From positions 563,201,010 to 563,265,009 of the forward strand of contig NC_081413.1 in the NCBI RefSeq assembly GCF_030272615.1: 64,000 nucleotides of DNA, given 5' to 3'. The notes below the pieces were generated by a model, which had not been told where the DNA came from, made no database searches, and worked only from the letters and a program-made list of their open reading frames with translations. The position numbers were made by a program, and so were the translations under genes. How positions within the stretch are numbered: the first letter of the stretch is position 1; every line of letters begins with the position of its first letter. This stretch comes from Cryptomeria japonica. Its lineage: Eukaryota; Streptophyta; Pinopsida; Cupressales; Cupressaceae. Shown here in pieces: positions 46,376-58,300 of this stretch.

Positions 46376-47641
46376 TGTTCACCCCAACAATAAGAATAAT
46401 AACTCTAATTGAAATCTCAATCCGAAGTTTGGACATTTATTTGGTAAAGTCACTATTTCCATAGCTAGTGTTCATTTGATTGTCAACCCAGGGATGTAGT
46501 ACTTGAAATGGGTATGCACTATATATGCACTAAGTCCCTGTAATGGCTATTTTGCATTACTGCAACAACTAACATTATGCGGAAAAAGGTAAACATGAAT
46601 GAAAACTATGGAAAGGCTACATGAAGACTTCTACATAAATTCATAAAAGTAATGTTGGATAAATTCAATATGGATAAACATGAATTACTCTGTTCTGGCT
46701 TGGCTGCAGGAACAGTTAGTTGATCTGTTTCCAGTGGCTACAAGAATAGTCAATGCAAGAACTTCTACTGTATCTAAGGAAAGAAAACTAATTTTAACAA
46801 ACACACAGGATCACTCACCAAGTGGGCCCCCTTGGATGAGTGATACCAAGCTTCCTAAAAACAATTCTTAACAGATCAAAATAACATAACTTTTATTCAT
46901 TGTTTTCTGAAAGTGATTACATAGTTTTTAATATGAAACTCAAGAATGACTATAAAAAATCCTCTGCTCTATTCTTCTCCCTTTTGTCTAAATAACATTG
47001 AGAAGAAGAAGAGATCTTTATTAAAAAGAAATCAACTACAAGAGACCACACAAATCATGCCCAAAAAAAAAGGTAGATGATTGACCGATAAAGAAGATAA
47101 CTGGAGCTATGCCGTAGGAAACGTGGATCTAAACCAAACCACAATCTTTGCATGCCGTGGTGGTATTTTTGAATTCAATGCCTACTGAAGTTAGACATTG
47201 GTAGTGTCACTTGACTACTCCACTTATGCCATACCTTGCGCTTGATCGAGTCCTCTACAGTTTGATATTCAATTATCTCTTACGTATCCTTCCCTTCATC
47301 AGACGAACATCCATCACGACATCATTTATTACCTGCACTACAACAAAGATAACATACAAGGACATATATATGAATTTTATTTAATTAACACATCTATTAA
47401 TTCACATATGATATTACCCTAAATAATCCACATGGCAACAAGAGTAAATCACATGGCTGCAGGAATAAATCACATGGTTGCAGGAATATACTGGCAAAGG
47501 TAGAACATGATTTAATAAGTTCAAGCTTAATATATGGAATACATATAGTCAACCAATACATCACTACTACTATGGAAACCAAAAGATAACAAAAACTCAA
47601 GAGTTCTAAGGATAAAAATATAACAAAGTCTCAACTTATCA
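46376..47641 (-). repeat. 5' LTR of the Athila-like element, 1266 bp
   Basis: In minus orientation starts TGATAAGTTGAGACTTTG at 47641 and ends GGGGTGAACA at 46376, next to the primer binding site. The outer 855 bp match 36604-37472; the inner ~410 bp have no partner in the window. Confidence 0.75.
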
Positions 47642-47953
47642 ATGAAATTTGCAGGTAGCTATATGCCCTCCCTGTTTTGACTTGCTTATTAGTGAGGTGA
47701 AACAGGGTATCATTTTTTTCACAACGAATTGTGATAAATATTTGATGAAGCAAGTTCATAAAAAGGCTTGATTACTCATCCAAGAACATTATGGAACTAA
47801 TGTAGAGTGAGAGGATGGAATAACAATTCCAATGCCACCAACGGTGTGAGAATCAGAGCTTCCTAGCTCAAGATATGATAGATTGAAGAAAAAATGCAGA
47901 AATTAGGCATTTAACTTATAAACATAAAGTCAAAAAGTGCATAACACATAAAT
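47642..47953 (+). repeat. LTR-like repeat X, copy 2 (uninterrupted)
   Basis: Same sequence as 27077-27363 joined to 35352-35393, without the LINE. It is an internal empty-site control for LINE-3. Confidence 0.85.
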
Positions 47954-49067
47954 ATGAAAGTGACACCTTCATTTGTCACTTTCTAACTTTTTGGCACTAT
48001 TCACTATAAAGGAGCCCACATACAAGCCATCATGCCTCAAAACCAACCTGAGCAACCTACGCGGATGGAGATCCTATGCTAGTTCGTACTCACCAGCCGA
48101 CTGCTCGACGAGGTGAGTTGACCTTTCATTGACTACATTTGACTTTTTCATGTTTTTATAGTTTTTAGAAAAGATGATGTCATTGCCTAGTCCGAGTCAG
48201 GGCCCTCCCTTTGGACACCTAGGGGTCCTAGGGCACCATAGTCCCTTTTGGGCGTTGTGGCCCTAGTAGGGTGCCCTGGTCCCTGTTCAGGGCAACCAAT
48301 GATGACACAAGATTAGGTGATGAATTCTAGAACCAATAGAATGATTGCATTGAGTAGATGATGAGAGATGATTGATTAATTACTGATGATAGATTGCTTT
48401 GCATTTTGCAGACACTACCGTACATGTATAAACAATAGGAAAAATAAATGAATATATAATTATTAATTACTTTAATAGTCAAAGATTTCAATTATATTTA
48501 ATATTAACAAAGGCGAGTGATGTATTTATATTATCACTCATGTTTTGTCAAAATTAGAACCACCATCCTTAATGTTCGGAAAATATTAGAATGTTATTTT
48601 GTTAGTAGAAACTACAAGTCATCCTACATATCCAATTTCATAGTCACATGTTCTTGTTAGAAGTTATTTAACAATGGTGCTTAGTATGAAATTATACTTT
48701 TGGCATATGTGTGGTATTTTTACAATTATACTTGGTTGGTTTAAGAAGAGGATGCAATCCCAATCACCATGCATATTTAGTTTTAGGAATGATATTTAAT
48801 CCTATGTTTTGAATATTTGATCCAAGAATAACCATTTTTCCCTCATATTTTGAGGATGACACTACCACTTGAATTAAATGTGTGTTTTTTTTGTCTTATG
48901 TCTGTGACCCATCAAGTTAAAATAAATGATTTCTCACATATTGTGGGACTTAACCAAATTTATTTTGTAAACTACAATAATATTTCTTTAAAATATATTT
49001 TCAATCTTGTGAGAATTGAGATTTAAAGATATAAGTTAGTGCATAAATAAGGGAAAATTAAGAACAT
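47954..49067. other. Continuation of repeat X, then AT-rich DNA without genes
   Basis: An inverted pair AAAGTGAC/GTCACTTT at about 47957-47982 is followed by TATAAA at 48005-48010, which would be the promoter of repeat X if it is a plus-oriented LTR. A GC-rich patch with repeated AGGGxCCT strings is at 48200-48300. After about 48430 I see only AT-rich non-coding sequence. Confidence 0.5.
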
Positions 49068-50450
49068 TTTTTTATTAAATAATATTTTTGACTGAGTAAG
49101 CAAGGAGAGGGCCCTAATCCCTCACATAAGCAGAACAAAAACCCAGATGAGGGATAGCAAACAAAAAACTACAAAAAAAAAAACCTCCAACAACATACCT
49201 ATAATCAAAACTTATCAATAGTCCACATTAAAAAAAACCTAGTTTGGTCCAAGCAACAAGAGTAATAGATCAAAATAACATAACATAAGCCATGAAGACT
49301 AGTCATCTTAAAGAGAGTACTAACAAACTATAAATAAACAGTAAGCTTAAGCATAATAAAAGCAATAGCATTAGTCTTTCTTTCTTGAGATCTTGTCCTA
49401 GGAATCAATTAGCTTCTATATATTAGTTTTCCAATCGTCCTCCTATAGGGCATAGTTTTATTCTTCCCCGTTATCTTTCTGATTCTTTTTCTTGAGTACC
49501 TTCAACAACTTAGATTTACTCGAGACTGGCCCCATAACCAAAATTTGCATTATACCATTAGTTATGTGAATTAGGGAATTAACAACATTCACAATTTTAT
49601 TGTTGTCTTTTTGGATTTGTCTTCCCATGCCTCCAAGTCCATAACACGGTGTTGCATCTCTCTTATATGATTCTACAGATGATGAATCTTTCCTTGTTTC
49701 TGTTATCCAGTTTCAGGTTGTATCTGACCTCTACAATATCATCATTATTTAGGAAAGTATACTAGTCTTTCTAGTAATATTCTTCTTTCATATATTCATC
49801 AACGATTACATTTTCTTCGCCTTCCACCTCATCACCTCATTCCATTTCCCCTTCAACATCTTCCTCTATTTTTTTAGAGTCTTCTTCCTCATCTAAAAGG
49901 TATTCCTCTTCCGAATCCAACTTTGTTACCTTCTCCTTTTGGTCTTTTTCTTACCTCTATCCTTTTGTTTTAGCCTTTTTGACCTCATCTCTCCTAAGCC
50001 ACTTCCCTCTTTGTCAGTATTTTGACCAGGATATTGATCCATTTCTTCAATTACAATAACCCCATTGTTTGACTTAGGGTTTTGGTATTTTTCTTTTCTT
50101 TTCTTTGGATTACCAATTTTGGCTTCTGAAAATTTTCATTTTTCTAGGGTAAACCTGATCAGTTCAACATCCTCATTAGGGAGGTTGGGGATGGGGGATT
50201 CCATGCTCGACATTTTCATTGGGGAGATACTAAGTGAGTCATCTTTTTCTTCCAGACATAGACAAGCATTTTTGGACTACAATTTAGTCTTTTTGGAGCT
50301 TGAGGGTTTCTCTAGGGTGTGGGCTCTACTCTCAATTAGTTTAGTTTTCACCTAATAAGCAACATTTTTGGGATAGAGGGAGAGCAAGTGGTTGCCATGA
50401 GGGATTTTTTGGAGCTTGTGCATGTAAAGGGAACACATAAACCTAAACCA
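49068..50450 (-). pseudogene. Possible 3' tail of a LINE carrying an ORF3-like region
   Basis: On the minus strand a broken frame shows a Lys-rich stretch (about 49930-49990), an acidic segment (LDSEEEYLLDEEEDSKKIEED near 49900, listed only as its class of charged repeat), a coiled-coil-like part near 49550-49640, then a T-rich untranslated region with GGGATTAGGGCCCTCTCC and a terminal A-run (T-run at 49068-49074). The order charged linker, coiled coil, T-rich 3' end matches the end of LINE-3. No RT is present. Boundaries and identity are tentative. Confidence 0.4.
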
Positions 50451-52677
50451 AGGGAAAACACATGCAAGGTTAGATTGTTAGTTTAAACCCAAATAACATA
50501 AAAAACCAAATAAGTATAAACTAAACTCCTTATACCTTGCAAGAGAGGGTTCTTTCTTGTTCCTGCAATTTGGACTCTTTTTGAAGCTAAGAATGCACCC
50601 CTCCTTGACTTATTTGGATTGGTTCAATTTGGGATGTGGATTGCTCTCCAAGATGCACAACAAGGGTGATGGATATGGGAGATGGATGGTGGATAATGGA
50701 TGGATGCTATGAAAATAAGGATTGGATGCCTAAATTGAGTATAATGAAGATGCTGGAGGGATGATTCTAAGCACAAATGAGCAACAACATATTACTTGAC
50801 TTTTTTGAGATGGAAAATAAAGGAGAGGAGACCCCAACTTATAGATCTGAGAGAGGATGAATGAACGATCAAGATTGAAGATGAATCAAGGGTGAAGATT
50901 GAAGGAGAGGGAGCACATGGATTGAGAGGACATGCAGTGACAAGTGTGGAGACAAATAAATTTTCCATAAAGACATTTATTGTTTCCACACTCCATAATG
51001 TACATGGGGAAGATATCTCCAAGTACATTGGGAGAATAAAAATGAATTAAAAATTCCTTGGGGGATGGATGACGAATTAAAAATTCCTAAATAATAAAAT
51101 GTTTGGGGAAAAGGAAGGAGAAAAGGAATTTAAAATTCCTTGGGAAAGTGAGAGGCATGGGAGAGTGTGAAATTTTGAAATACTTGCCAATTGGGTGCAT
51201 TTAAGGTGGAGGGTGGGGAGGGGACAAGTGGATTTAGCCATAAATGACTATGAGTTGACTTGGTGGCTAATCATGGGGATTAGCCACTAGCAAATGATTA
51301 AGAAGGTGATTAGGTGGGTTAATGGGAGATTAGGAGACAAGTGGGATTTGTACAAGGATTTGATAAGAGGAGAGAGAATGAGTGGGGGAATTAAAAATTG
51401 AAGAATAATGTTAAACATGATTATGAGGGATTCTAGAAGAATTAATTAAGGTAATGGGGGATTTAGAAAAGTGATTTGTAGGAATCACTTGATTTAGCTA
51501 ATTAATTTAGATTAATTAACTAAGGGGATTTTAGAAGAAATAAATAATTAGATAATATTAGAGGAATAGGGAATAATTGATTTATTAAATAAATCAATTA
51601 TCTGGACTATAGGGACAATATTAAATTTAATTAATACTCAGAAGAATAAAGACTAGCATAATTAAATAAATTATGTAAAAAGGATAAAATTAATTAAATA
51701 TTTAATTTAATTAATTTGGGATGTCTACATTTTGCCCCTCTTTTACGTAGTGGAAAAATTGGCGGTGGGTAAAAGATAGAAGAAGGGGTTGCCCCAATGT
51801 GAAAATGTGGGTGGTGTATGCTCCCTCGAGAATTTTTCGGCAATTTTGGAAAAAAAAAAAATTCTCAAAAAAAAGGAAATGGTGGGAGAAAGAAAAACAT
51901 GAAAGGAAAAGAAAAGGAAATAGTGAAGGAAGAAGAGAAATCAATGAATGGGGGTGGGGGGGCAAGGAAACGGGGCCATTGGGGACCATATATAAGCCAC
52001 ACGGGGCCCAAGGAGGGGTCATTGCCACATACACCTATTGGAGAATAGAGAGCACAAAGCCCTTAGAGAGAGAGATTGCACGTGTTCCTATTCACAAGTG
52101 CCACAGAGAGAGGATCTCACAACATGAGAGACCAGTGAACTATGGCCCACCGGTACGTACCTTGGACCCGCTTAGTGATTATGTAGACTAGGGTGAATTT
52201 TAGGGCTCGAAATAAGATTTAAAAGGGTAGCATGAGGCAGTAATCGCCATTTCAATGCCACCACCCTAGGTTAGAGCGCGCGTTTGCATGTAGTGTGAGC
52301 GCATACAATGTTAGGGTAGATAGAGGGTGATTGGAGCAGACACACATGGGTAGCGTGTGCGCTCACATTGGTTGGCATGACTAGGGGGGTCAACGGGGTC
52401 AAAGGATAGAGATCTACAGATCAACACTCCTGACTATGACATAACGCACGCACCATGGTTTTAGCATGTGTGCTTAGTGAGTAGAGGGGGGAAATGATAG
52501 GGGGAATGGGGATTGAAGGGATAGACAGGGCACATAGATGCCCCAGGAATAGGTTATAGGATAGAATTGGCTAGAATAAGAGAGAATTAGGATAGAATAT
52601 GAGGGCAAATGAAGTGGATTCATTGGGTGAAGGAGGATCTAGGACCACTTCCATCTCGTGAGCACTAGCCGACCACC
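50451..52677 (+). other. LTR-like region with a promoter-like TATA, no gene
   Basis: A purine-rich and AT-rich stretch to about 51720 is followed by TGTCTACATTTTGCCCC, a string seen at LTR junctions of some plant gypsy elements. ATATATAAG at 51988-51996 precedes short AGAGAGAG runs. No second LTR copy is in the window. It lies upstream of the PMD pseudogene and may be the LTR and leader of the element that carried it. Confidence 0.4.
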
Positions 52678-53650
52678 ATGAGGCTATATTGGTAGTTGAT
52701 AATAGATGAGAGGGATATATTGAGCACAGTTGGCTTGGGTTTTGTTAGCCAATGGTCGAGGATCAGAGCACATACAATCATGATGACTGCATTAGTGGAG
52801 AGATGGGACAACATGACTTGTACCTTTCACCTACCTACAAGAGAGGCCTCTATTACTTTACTTGATGTTTGGAGGATCTTGAAGATCCCTAGTTGTGGCA
52901 TTATTCCTGAGTATCAGTTAGATGCAACACATTACTACCTTCACCAGGTGTGTGAGTATGATAGGTTGCTTATGGATGGGACACAGTTACATCTTGGGCA
53001 TGCGATGTGGATTAGGAACATTCCACGCCTAGTGCTTGTTATTTGTGGATTGGTTAGTGGATGAGTGCTGTTGGATCTCAGTGGTCATGGCTTCTCGATA
53101 GGATGGAGCAGGTGTGTGTACTACATGGTATACAATTATATGGAGTATGCATGGGGAGCAGCTATGCTAGGGTAGTTGTATTACGACATGCATTTGGTTT
53201 TGTATCAAGAGTATCTGAATCTTTCTATAGGAGTGATTGTCTTACATGTATGGGCATGGGAGCACATCACAGTGACATGACCAATGGGGTTATAGGACAG
53301 GTGGTGACAGTTCCCATATGTGGACCAGTACAGTGGGCTTCTCCATTACACTAGGCTTGGAGTATTATGGTTTTGGAGGAGGGTCTACAATGAGACAATG
53401 CTCTTCACCTGGAGGGCCTATTTGGATTGCGAGAGGTGGAGGGCAGATTGGCAGTTGCACCGGGCATAGTCAGAGATGTGGCTATTTGGTAGATTTGTGC
53501 ATGTCATTGAGCACTATGTGCCACATCAGGTGGCTTGATAGTTTGGGGATATTTAGGATACAATGGAGCTTGAGCGGTTATATCCAAGGATCACTTGAGA
53601 GATCAGGAAAAGGGGGCAGGCTATTAGCCCTTTGGAGGTTTGAGTGAGTT
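52678..53650 (+). pseudogene. Plant mobile domain (PMD, MAIN-like) protein, degenerate
   Basis: TALVERWDNMTCTFHLPTRE near 52790, ITLLDVWRILKIP near 52850 and, in another frame, VWAWEHITVTWP near 53250 and WFWRRVYNETMLFTWRAY near 53360 give the standard order of the aminotransferase-like plant mobile domain. ATG at 52678 is followed by a TAG at 52693. Further stops and at least one frame change (near 53060) follow. It is cut by the chromovirus LTR at 53712. PMD proteins occur both as host silencing factors (MAIN, MAIL1) and as passengers of MULE and gypsy elements; the LTR-like upstream region suggests the latter. Confidence 0.75.
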
Positions 53651-53711
53651 AGGAGGGGGAAACAAATAGGGTGTGGGATGAGTAGGGGAAGGTGGGAGAT
53701 GATGTGGGTGG

Positions 53712-55305
53712 TGAAGGAGCACCCTTCAAAGGGCTCCCACCATTTTCTTTTGACTATGTTCATGCTTCTTTAAGAAGCCATTGTATATACAATAAGAGCC
53801 ATGTGCTCATTGGTCCTAGTTTAGGTCCTAGTTTGGTCTTAGGGTCATAAGTCAAGATTGAGATTTTCTTGGAAGTAGAGGGTATGTGTGCCTTTGAGGT
53901 GTTTAGGGTCCTTTTTAGCATGTTTTTCTCCTTAGGTTAGCCCAATGTGGGTCTAGGAGTCAAGAAAAGCAAAATTGAGAAAGTTGCTCAGAAGTTGCAA
54001 AAGTTGCATGATAACTTTTCAAAGTTCTGAAGCAACTTTTCCACCTAGTGGTCAAAATCTTTAGTTTAAGAGTGGAAAACCCTAATATGGGCACACAAAC
54101 TAAGGAGAGGGTAGTATAAGTAGTTACAAACCCTAAGATAATGGGTTGGATGTCAGTTGTTATACGGCCCAAGCAAAGTGACTTGACTGTGACTGTAATT
54201 TTGTTGCCAGTCGGCACAAATGGAGTAAAGAAAGTTCATTAAAGGATTCATTTCTGAGAAAAAATATGTTGTGTGTCTTGTATGGTGTAATTAATTCCTT
54301 TTTGAGCATTTAGATTAGGTTTTGATTTGTAAGTGAGGTATTTTTGTAAATATTTTGTAAATTGCCTTCTCACTGTCCAGTTTTGGACTGTTTTGAGGAA
54401 ATGGGTTCATAACTCCATTCCCCATTATGGAATCACCATGAAACCATGGGGAATGAGAGTCCAGACCCTGTAATATACTCCAAAGCAACTAGGGCCCTGG
54501 AAGATGCAGGGAGGCCATCTAAAGAACCACCCCTAGGTGAGACTGAATAGTGCCTGACTAGGAAGGGTCAAGTTGTAGAGGTCTTGGAGAGCAAGGAAGG
54601 TCAAAGAAGGAGGCACCCTTTGGAGGAGTTGTAGAGGGGTGAGTGGAGCACCATTGGTGTGAAGTAGGAGATTCCACCAATCCAGACAAGGTGGCAAGAG
54701 TACCAAACCTACACTGTGACCTTGGCAGGCCTAAAAACCCTCTTTAAAACCCTTAAAAACCTTAAAATCCACCAAGGGCAGTGTACGGACACTTGGAGGC
54801 CTAAAACTAGAAAAATCCTTAAGCCCTTGCCAAATGAATAGTAGGTCTCTTGGGAAGTTTCACAAGAATATGCATCATTTGCAAGAGGGAGCCCTAAAAG
54901 TCCGAGTAGGAGGCCTAATTGGTCACAATCCTTGTAGCCCTATTTTGTAGGCAGAAGACAAAATTGTGAAATCGGTAAGGGGTAGGAAGCTTGAAACCTC
55001 TTGGGGGCACATGAATGGGTGGAAAAAACTTGTATTAGTCTTGATCTATCCTTTCTAAGACCTAGGAAGGTGTGGAACAAGGCAAACCCTTATTAGCCTC
55101 AGTAAGGGTTCCTTGAAACTCATGAGTAGGTGAGACCTTAGGAGTATTTTATCAAATTGTTGGTGGGTGAATTGGGCAAGGTTAGGGGATTCCACAAGCA
55201 GAGGAAGTCCTAGAGACCCTAGGGTGTGGTTAGAGCACCTGGTGATCTAAGGAAAGGATCCAAGAGCATAGACTAGGCTAGTCTATCCCAAACCCCATCC
55301 CATCA
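53712..55305 (+). repeat. 5' LTR of chromovirus copy 1, 1594 bp
   Basis: Starts TGAAGGAGCACCC and ends CCCATCA. Near the start is an inverted pair GGAGC-A-CCCTT/AAAGGGCTCC (53716-53738) and a palindrome TTGTATATACAA (53781-53792). AAAAGTTGC near 54000 pairs with GCAACTTTT near 54033. Confidence 0.9.
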
Positions 55306-55307
55306 GA

Positions 55308-55320
55308 TTGGTATAAGAGA
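55308..55320 (+). promoter_or_regulatory. Primer binding site (degenerate)
   Basis: TTGGTATAAGAGA, one change from the TTGGTATCAGAG of copy 2; initiator tRNA-Met type. Confidence 0.75.
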
Positions 55321-55384
55321 GAGTTAAAGATTTGGTGGACCGTGCATGTCTCTATATACTGGTGAATCGGTAGGGGAGAGTAGA

Positions 55385-58300
55385 ATGGTCACTAATGTAG
55401 AGCTGGCTAGGGAGGTAGAAGAGCAGAAGGAGAAGAATAGACTCCTTGAAGAAGCTATGAGCGAGATAAGGGATAAGCTGCAAGAAGTGGTGGATTAGAG
55501 GACACAAGGACCTTTTGGTGAAGACACCAAGGATAAAGGCAAGAAAACTATAAACATAGATGACATTATACCTGAACCACATCTCTTGTTCAATGAAGAA
55601 CCTTTTGTAAAGGCTTTTAAGGCTTTGAACACAAAGCTTTTGAAGAATTGCCACATTTCAGTGGAAGGATGGACATACACACTGTCATGGAATGGATTGA
55701 GGGTATGGAGAACTACTTTGAGTGTGAGGGAGTGACAGAGGCTCAAAAGGTTAAGGTTGCCAAATCAAGATTAAGGGGAGCAACTTTGACATGGTAGAAG
55801 TACCCTCAAGAAGAGAGATTTAGCATGGGGAAGCTACCTATTGCCAATTGGAAGGCCATGGTGAGTAAGATCAAGAAGAACTACTTACTAGAGGATTATG
55901 AAGTCCAACTTCATAAGAAGAGAGAGGGATTGAAGCAAAAACACCTTGATGTGACCTCCTACACCAAAGAATTTGAAAAGCTTTGTCTTAGATCCAATTT
56001 CCAAGAAGATGAATCTATCAAGGTTGCTAGGTATCTAAGCGGCCTAAAGTGGAACATTCAAGAGAAGAAAAGCCTATGGACTCCTACTACTATCCAAAAA
56101 TGTCATCAGCTTGCTACCAAGGTGGAAGAGAGGAACAAAAGGAAAGGAGACTCTAATAACAGGGGTAGAGGCAGAGGTAGAGATCAAATGAATCATCGAG
56201 GTGGTTACCAAAGCAAGGCAAATGAGCAAAGGAACCAAGGAGTAGCCAAGTTGACTGAGTATAGAAATGAAACCAATCTCAGAGGAGGCCATTCTAGAGG
56301 AAGAGGTGCACAAGGTGGTCCAAGTAGGGGTAGAGGTACCGACAGGGGTAACTCCTACTTTGCAACTATGAAATGTTACAATTGTGGTCAATTTGGACAC
56401 TCGACCTATAGATGCGCTGAAAAGCCTACATCTTCAAATAGTGGAAAGAGGGTTGCTTATGCACATGAAGACACATCAAGTAGCAAGACACCTGAGGTGG
56501 ACCATATTGAATCAAATATTGGAGAAAACCTGATGTTCAATAGAGTCTTGATAAGACAACCAGTTAAGAATGAACCTAAGCATAGGAGAGCATTGTTTAG
56601 GGTGAGATGCAAGATCCTTGGTAAAGATTTCAAGGTGATAGTTGATTCAGGGTCAACTGATAACATAATATCAAAGGAGGCAACCAAGAAGTTGAAACTC
56701 ACAAGGATACCCCACACTAACCCATATAAGGTGACATGGTTGAATCAAGAGCAGAGTGTGCTCATTAATGAACAAACTTGGGTAGAGTTTTCTATTGGAG
56801 GATACAAGGATAAGATCCTTTATGATGTGTTACCCATGGATTCCTATCACCTATTGCTAGGTAGACCCTTGCAATTTGATAGGAAGGTGATCTATGATGG
56901 AGAGGAGAACTCCATTTCCTTTAAGAAGGATAGAAAAACTTTTAAGATTCAGTCTTTGACAGAGAATGAAGAGGGAACCTCAAAAACACCTAGTGTCTTA
57001 ATGGCTACTGGTAAAGAGTTCTTACACTTGCTACATGAGGAGGAAACAATGAGGTGTGCCATCTTTGTGAAGCCAAAGGAGGAGGAAGACAAGTTGCAGG
57101 TAGAGATACCCAAGGAGGTGAAGCAAATGTTGCAAGAGTATAAGGACATAGTGAGTGATGGAGCACATGCAACACTCCCACCAAGAAGGTCTATAAGCCA
57201 TCAAATAGACTTTGTTCCCGGTGTATCCCTACCTAATACAACTTCATATAAGCTCACACCTAACCAAAACAAGGAGGTGGTAAGGCAAGTGCAGGAGTTG
57301 TTGGAACAAGGACTGATCAAGAAGAGCATCAGCCCATGTGCAGTCCCGGTAGTGCTAGCATCAAAGAAGGGAGGCAAGTGGAGACTTTGCACTGATTCAA
57401 GGGAAATCAATAGGATCAACATAAGGTATAGGTTTCCTATTCCTAGAATAGAGGATTTGATGGACTGTTTAGGAGGTGCTATGTATTTTACTAAGTTGGA
57501 CCTTAAAAGTGGTTATCACCAGATTAGAATTAAGGAGGGTGATCAGTGGAAGACTACTTTCAAGACCACAGAGGGATGGTATGAATGGCTTGTGATGCCA
57601 TTTGGACTCACCAATGCCCCAAGAACCTTCATGAGTTTGATGAATGAGGTGTTGAAAGACTTCACAGGCAGGTTTGTGGTGGTGTACCTAGATGACATTC
57701 TCATCTATAGCAGAACCAAAGAGGAGCACCTTAAGCATTTGAGGTTAGTCTTAGAGAGGTTGTATGAAGAGAAGTTATCAATCAACCTAGAGAATTGTGA
57801 CTTCTTGAAGCAAGAGTTGGTCTACTTGGGATTTGTGGTATCTAAGGGAACCTTGAAGATGGATCCAAGTAAAGTGGAGGCAATCTTGAATTGGCCTGTA
57901 CCTAGAACAGGGAGTGAAGTTAGGAGTTTCCATGGTTTAGCCCAATTCTATAGGAAGTTTGTGAGGAACCTCAGTGGCATATGTGCACCAGTCCTTGACA
58001 CCATAAAAGGAGGCCTTAAAACTAAGTTTAAATGGACTAAGCAGGCTGATAAAGCATTTCAATTATTGAAGCAAGAAGTAGCCACAAAACCTATCCTTCT
58101 CCTACCTACTTTTGATAAGCTATTCACATTGGAGTGTGATACAAGTGGAATTGCAGTAGGGGGTGTATTGAGTTAAGAGGGAAGACCTATGGCATTTTTC
58201 AGTGAGAAGCTCAATGAAGAAAAGAAGATGTACTCAACCTATGACCTAGAGTTGTATGCGTTAGTTCAGTCTCTTAAAAAATGGAGGCATTACCTACTCC

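Larger units (their letters stand above)
36604..47641 (-). mobile_element. Athila-like Ty3/gypsy element with a large extra ORF after pol
   Basis: In minus orientation: 5' LTR 47641-46376, primer binding site of tRNA-Asp type, gag from 46251, protease, RT, RNase H, integrase to about 40440, then a ~840-codon ORF (39937-37427), then a truncated 3' LTR (37472-36604). The TGGTGCCGC...GGGGA primer site, the protease/RT sequence style and the ORF placed between pol and the 3' LTR all fit the Athila/Tat branch, where Athila elements carry an env-position ORF. A 316-bp insertion lies in gag. No target duplication is visible because the left end is rearranged. Confidence 0.8.
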
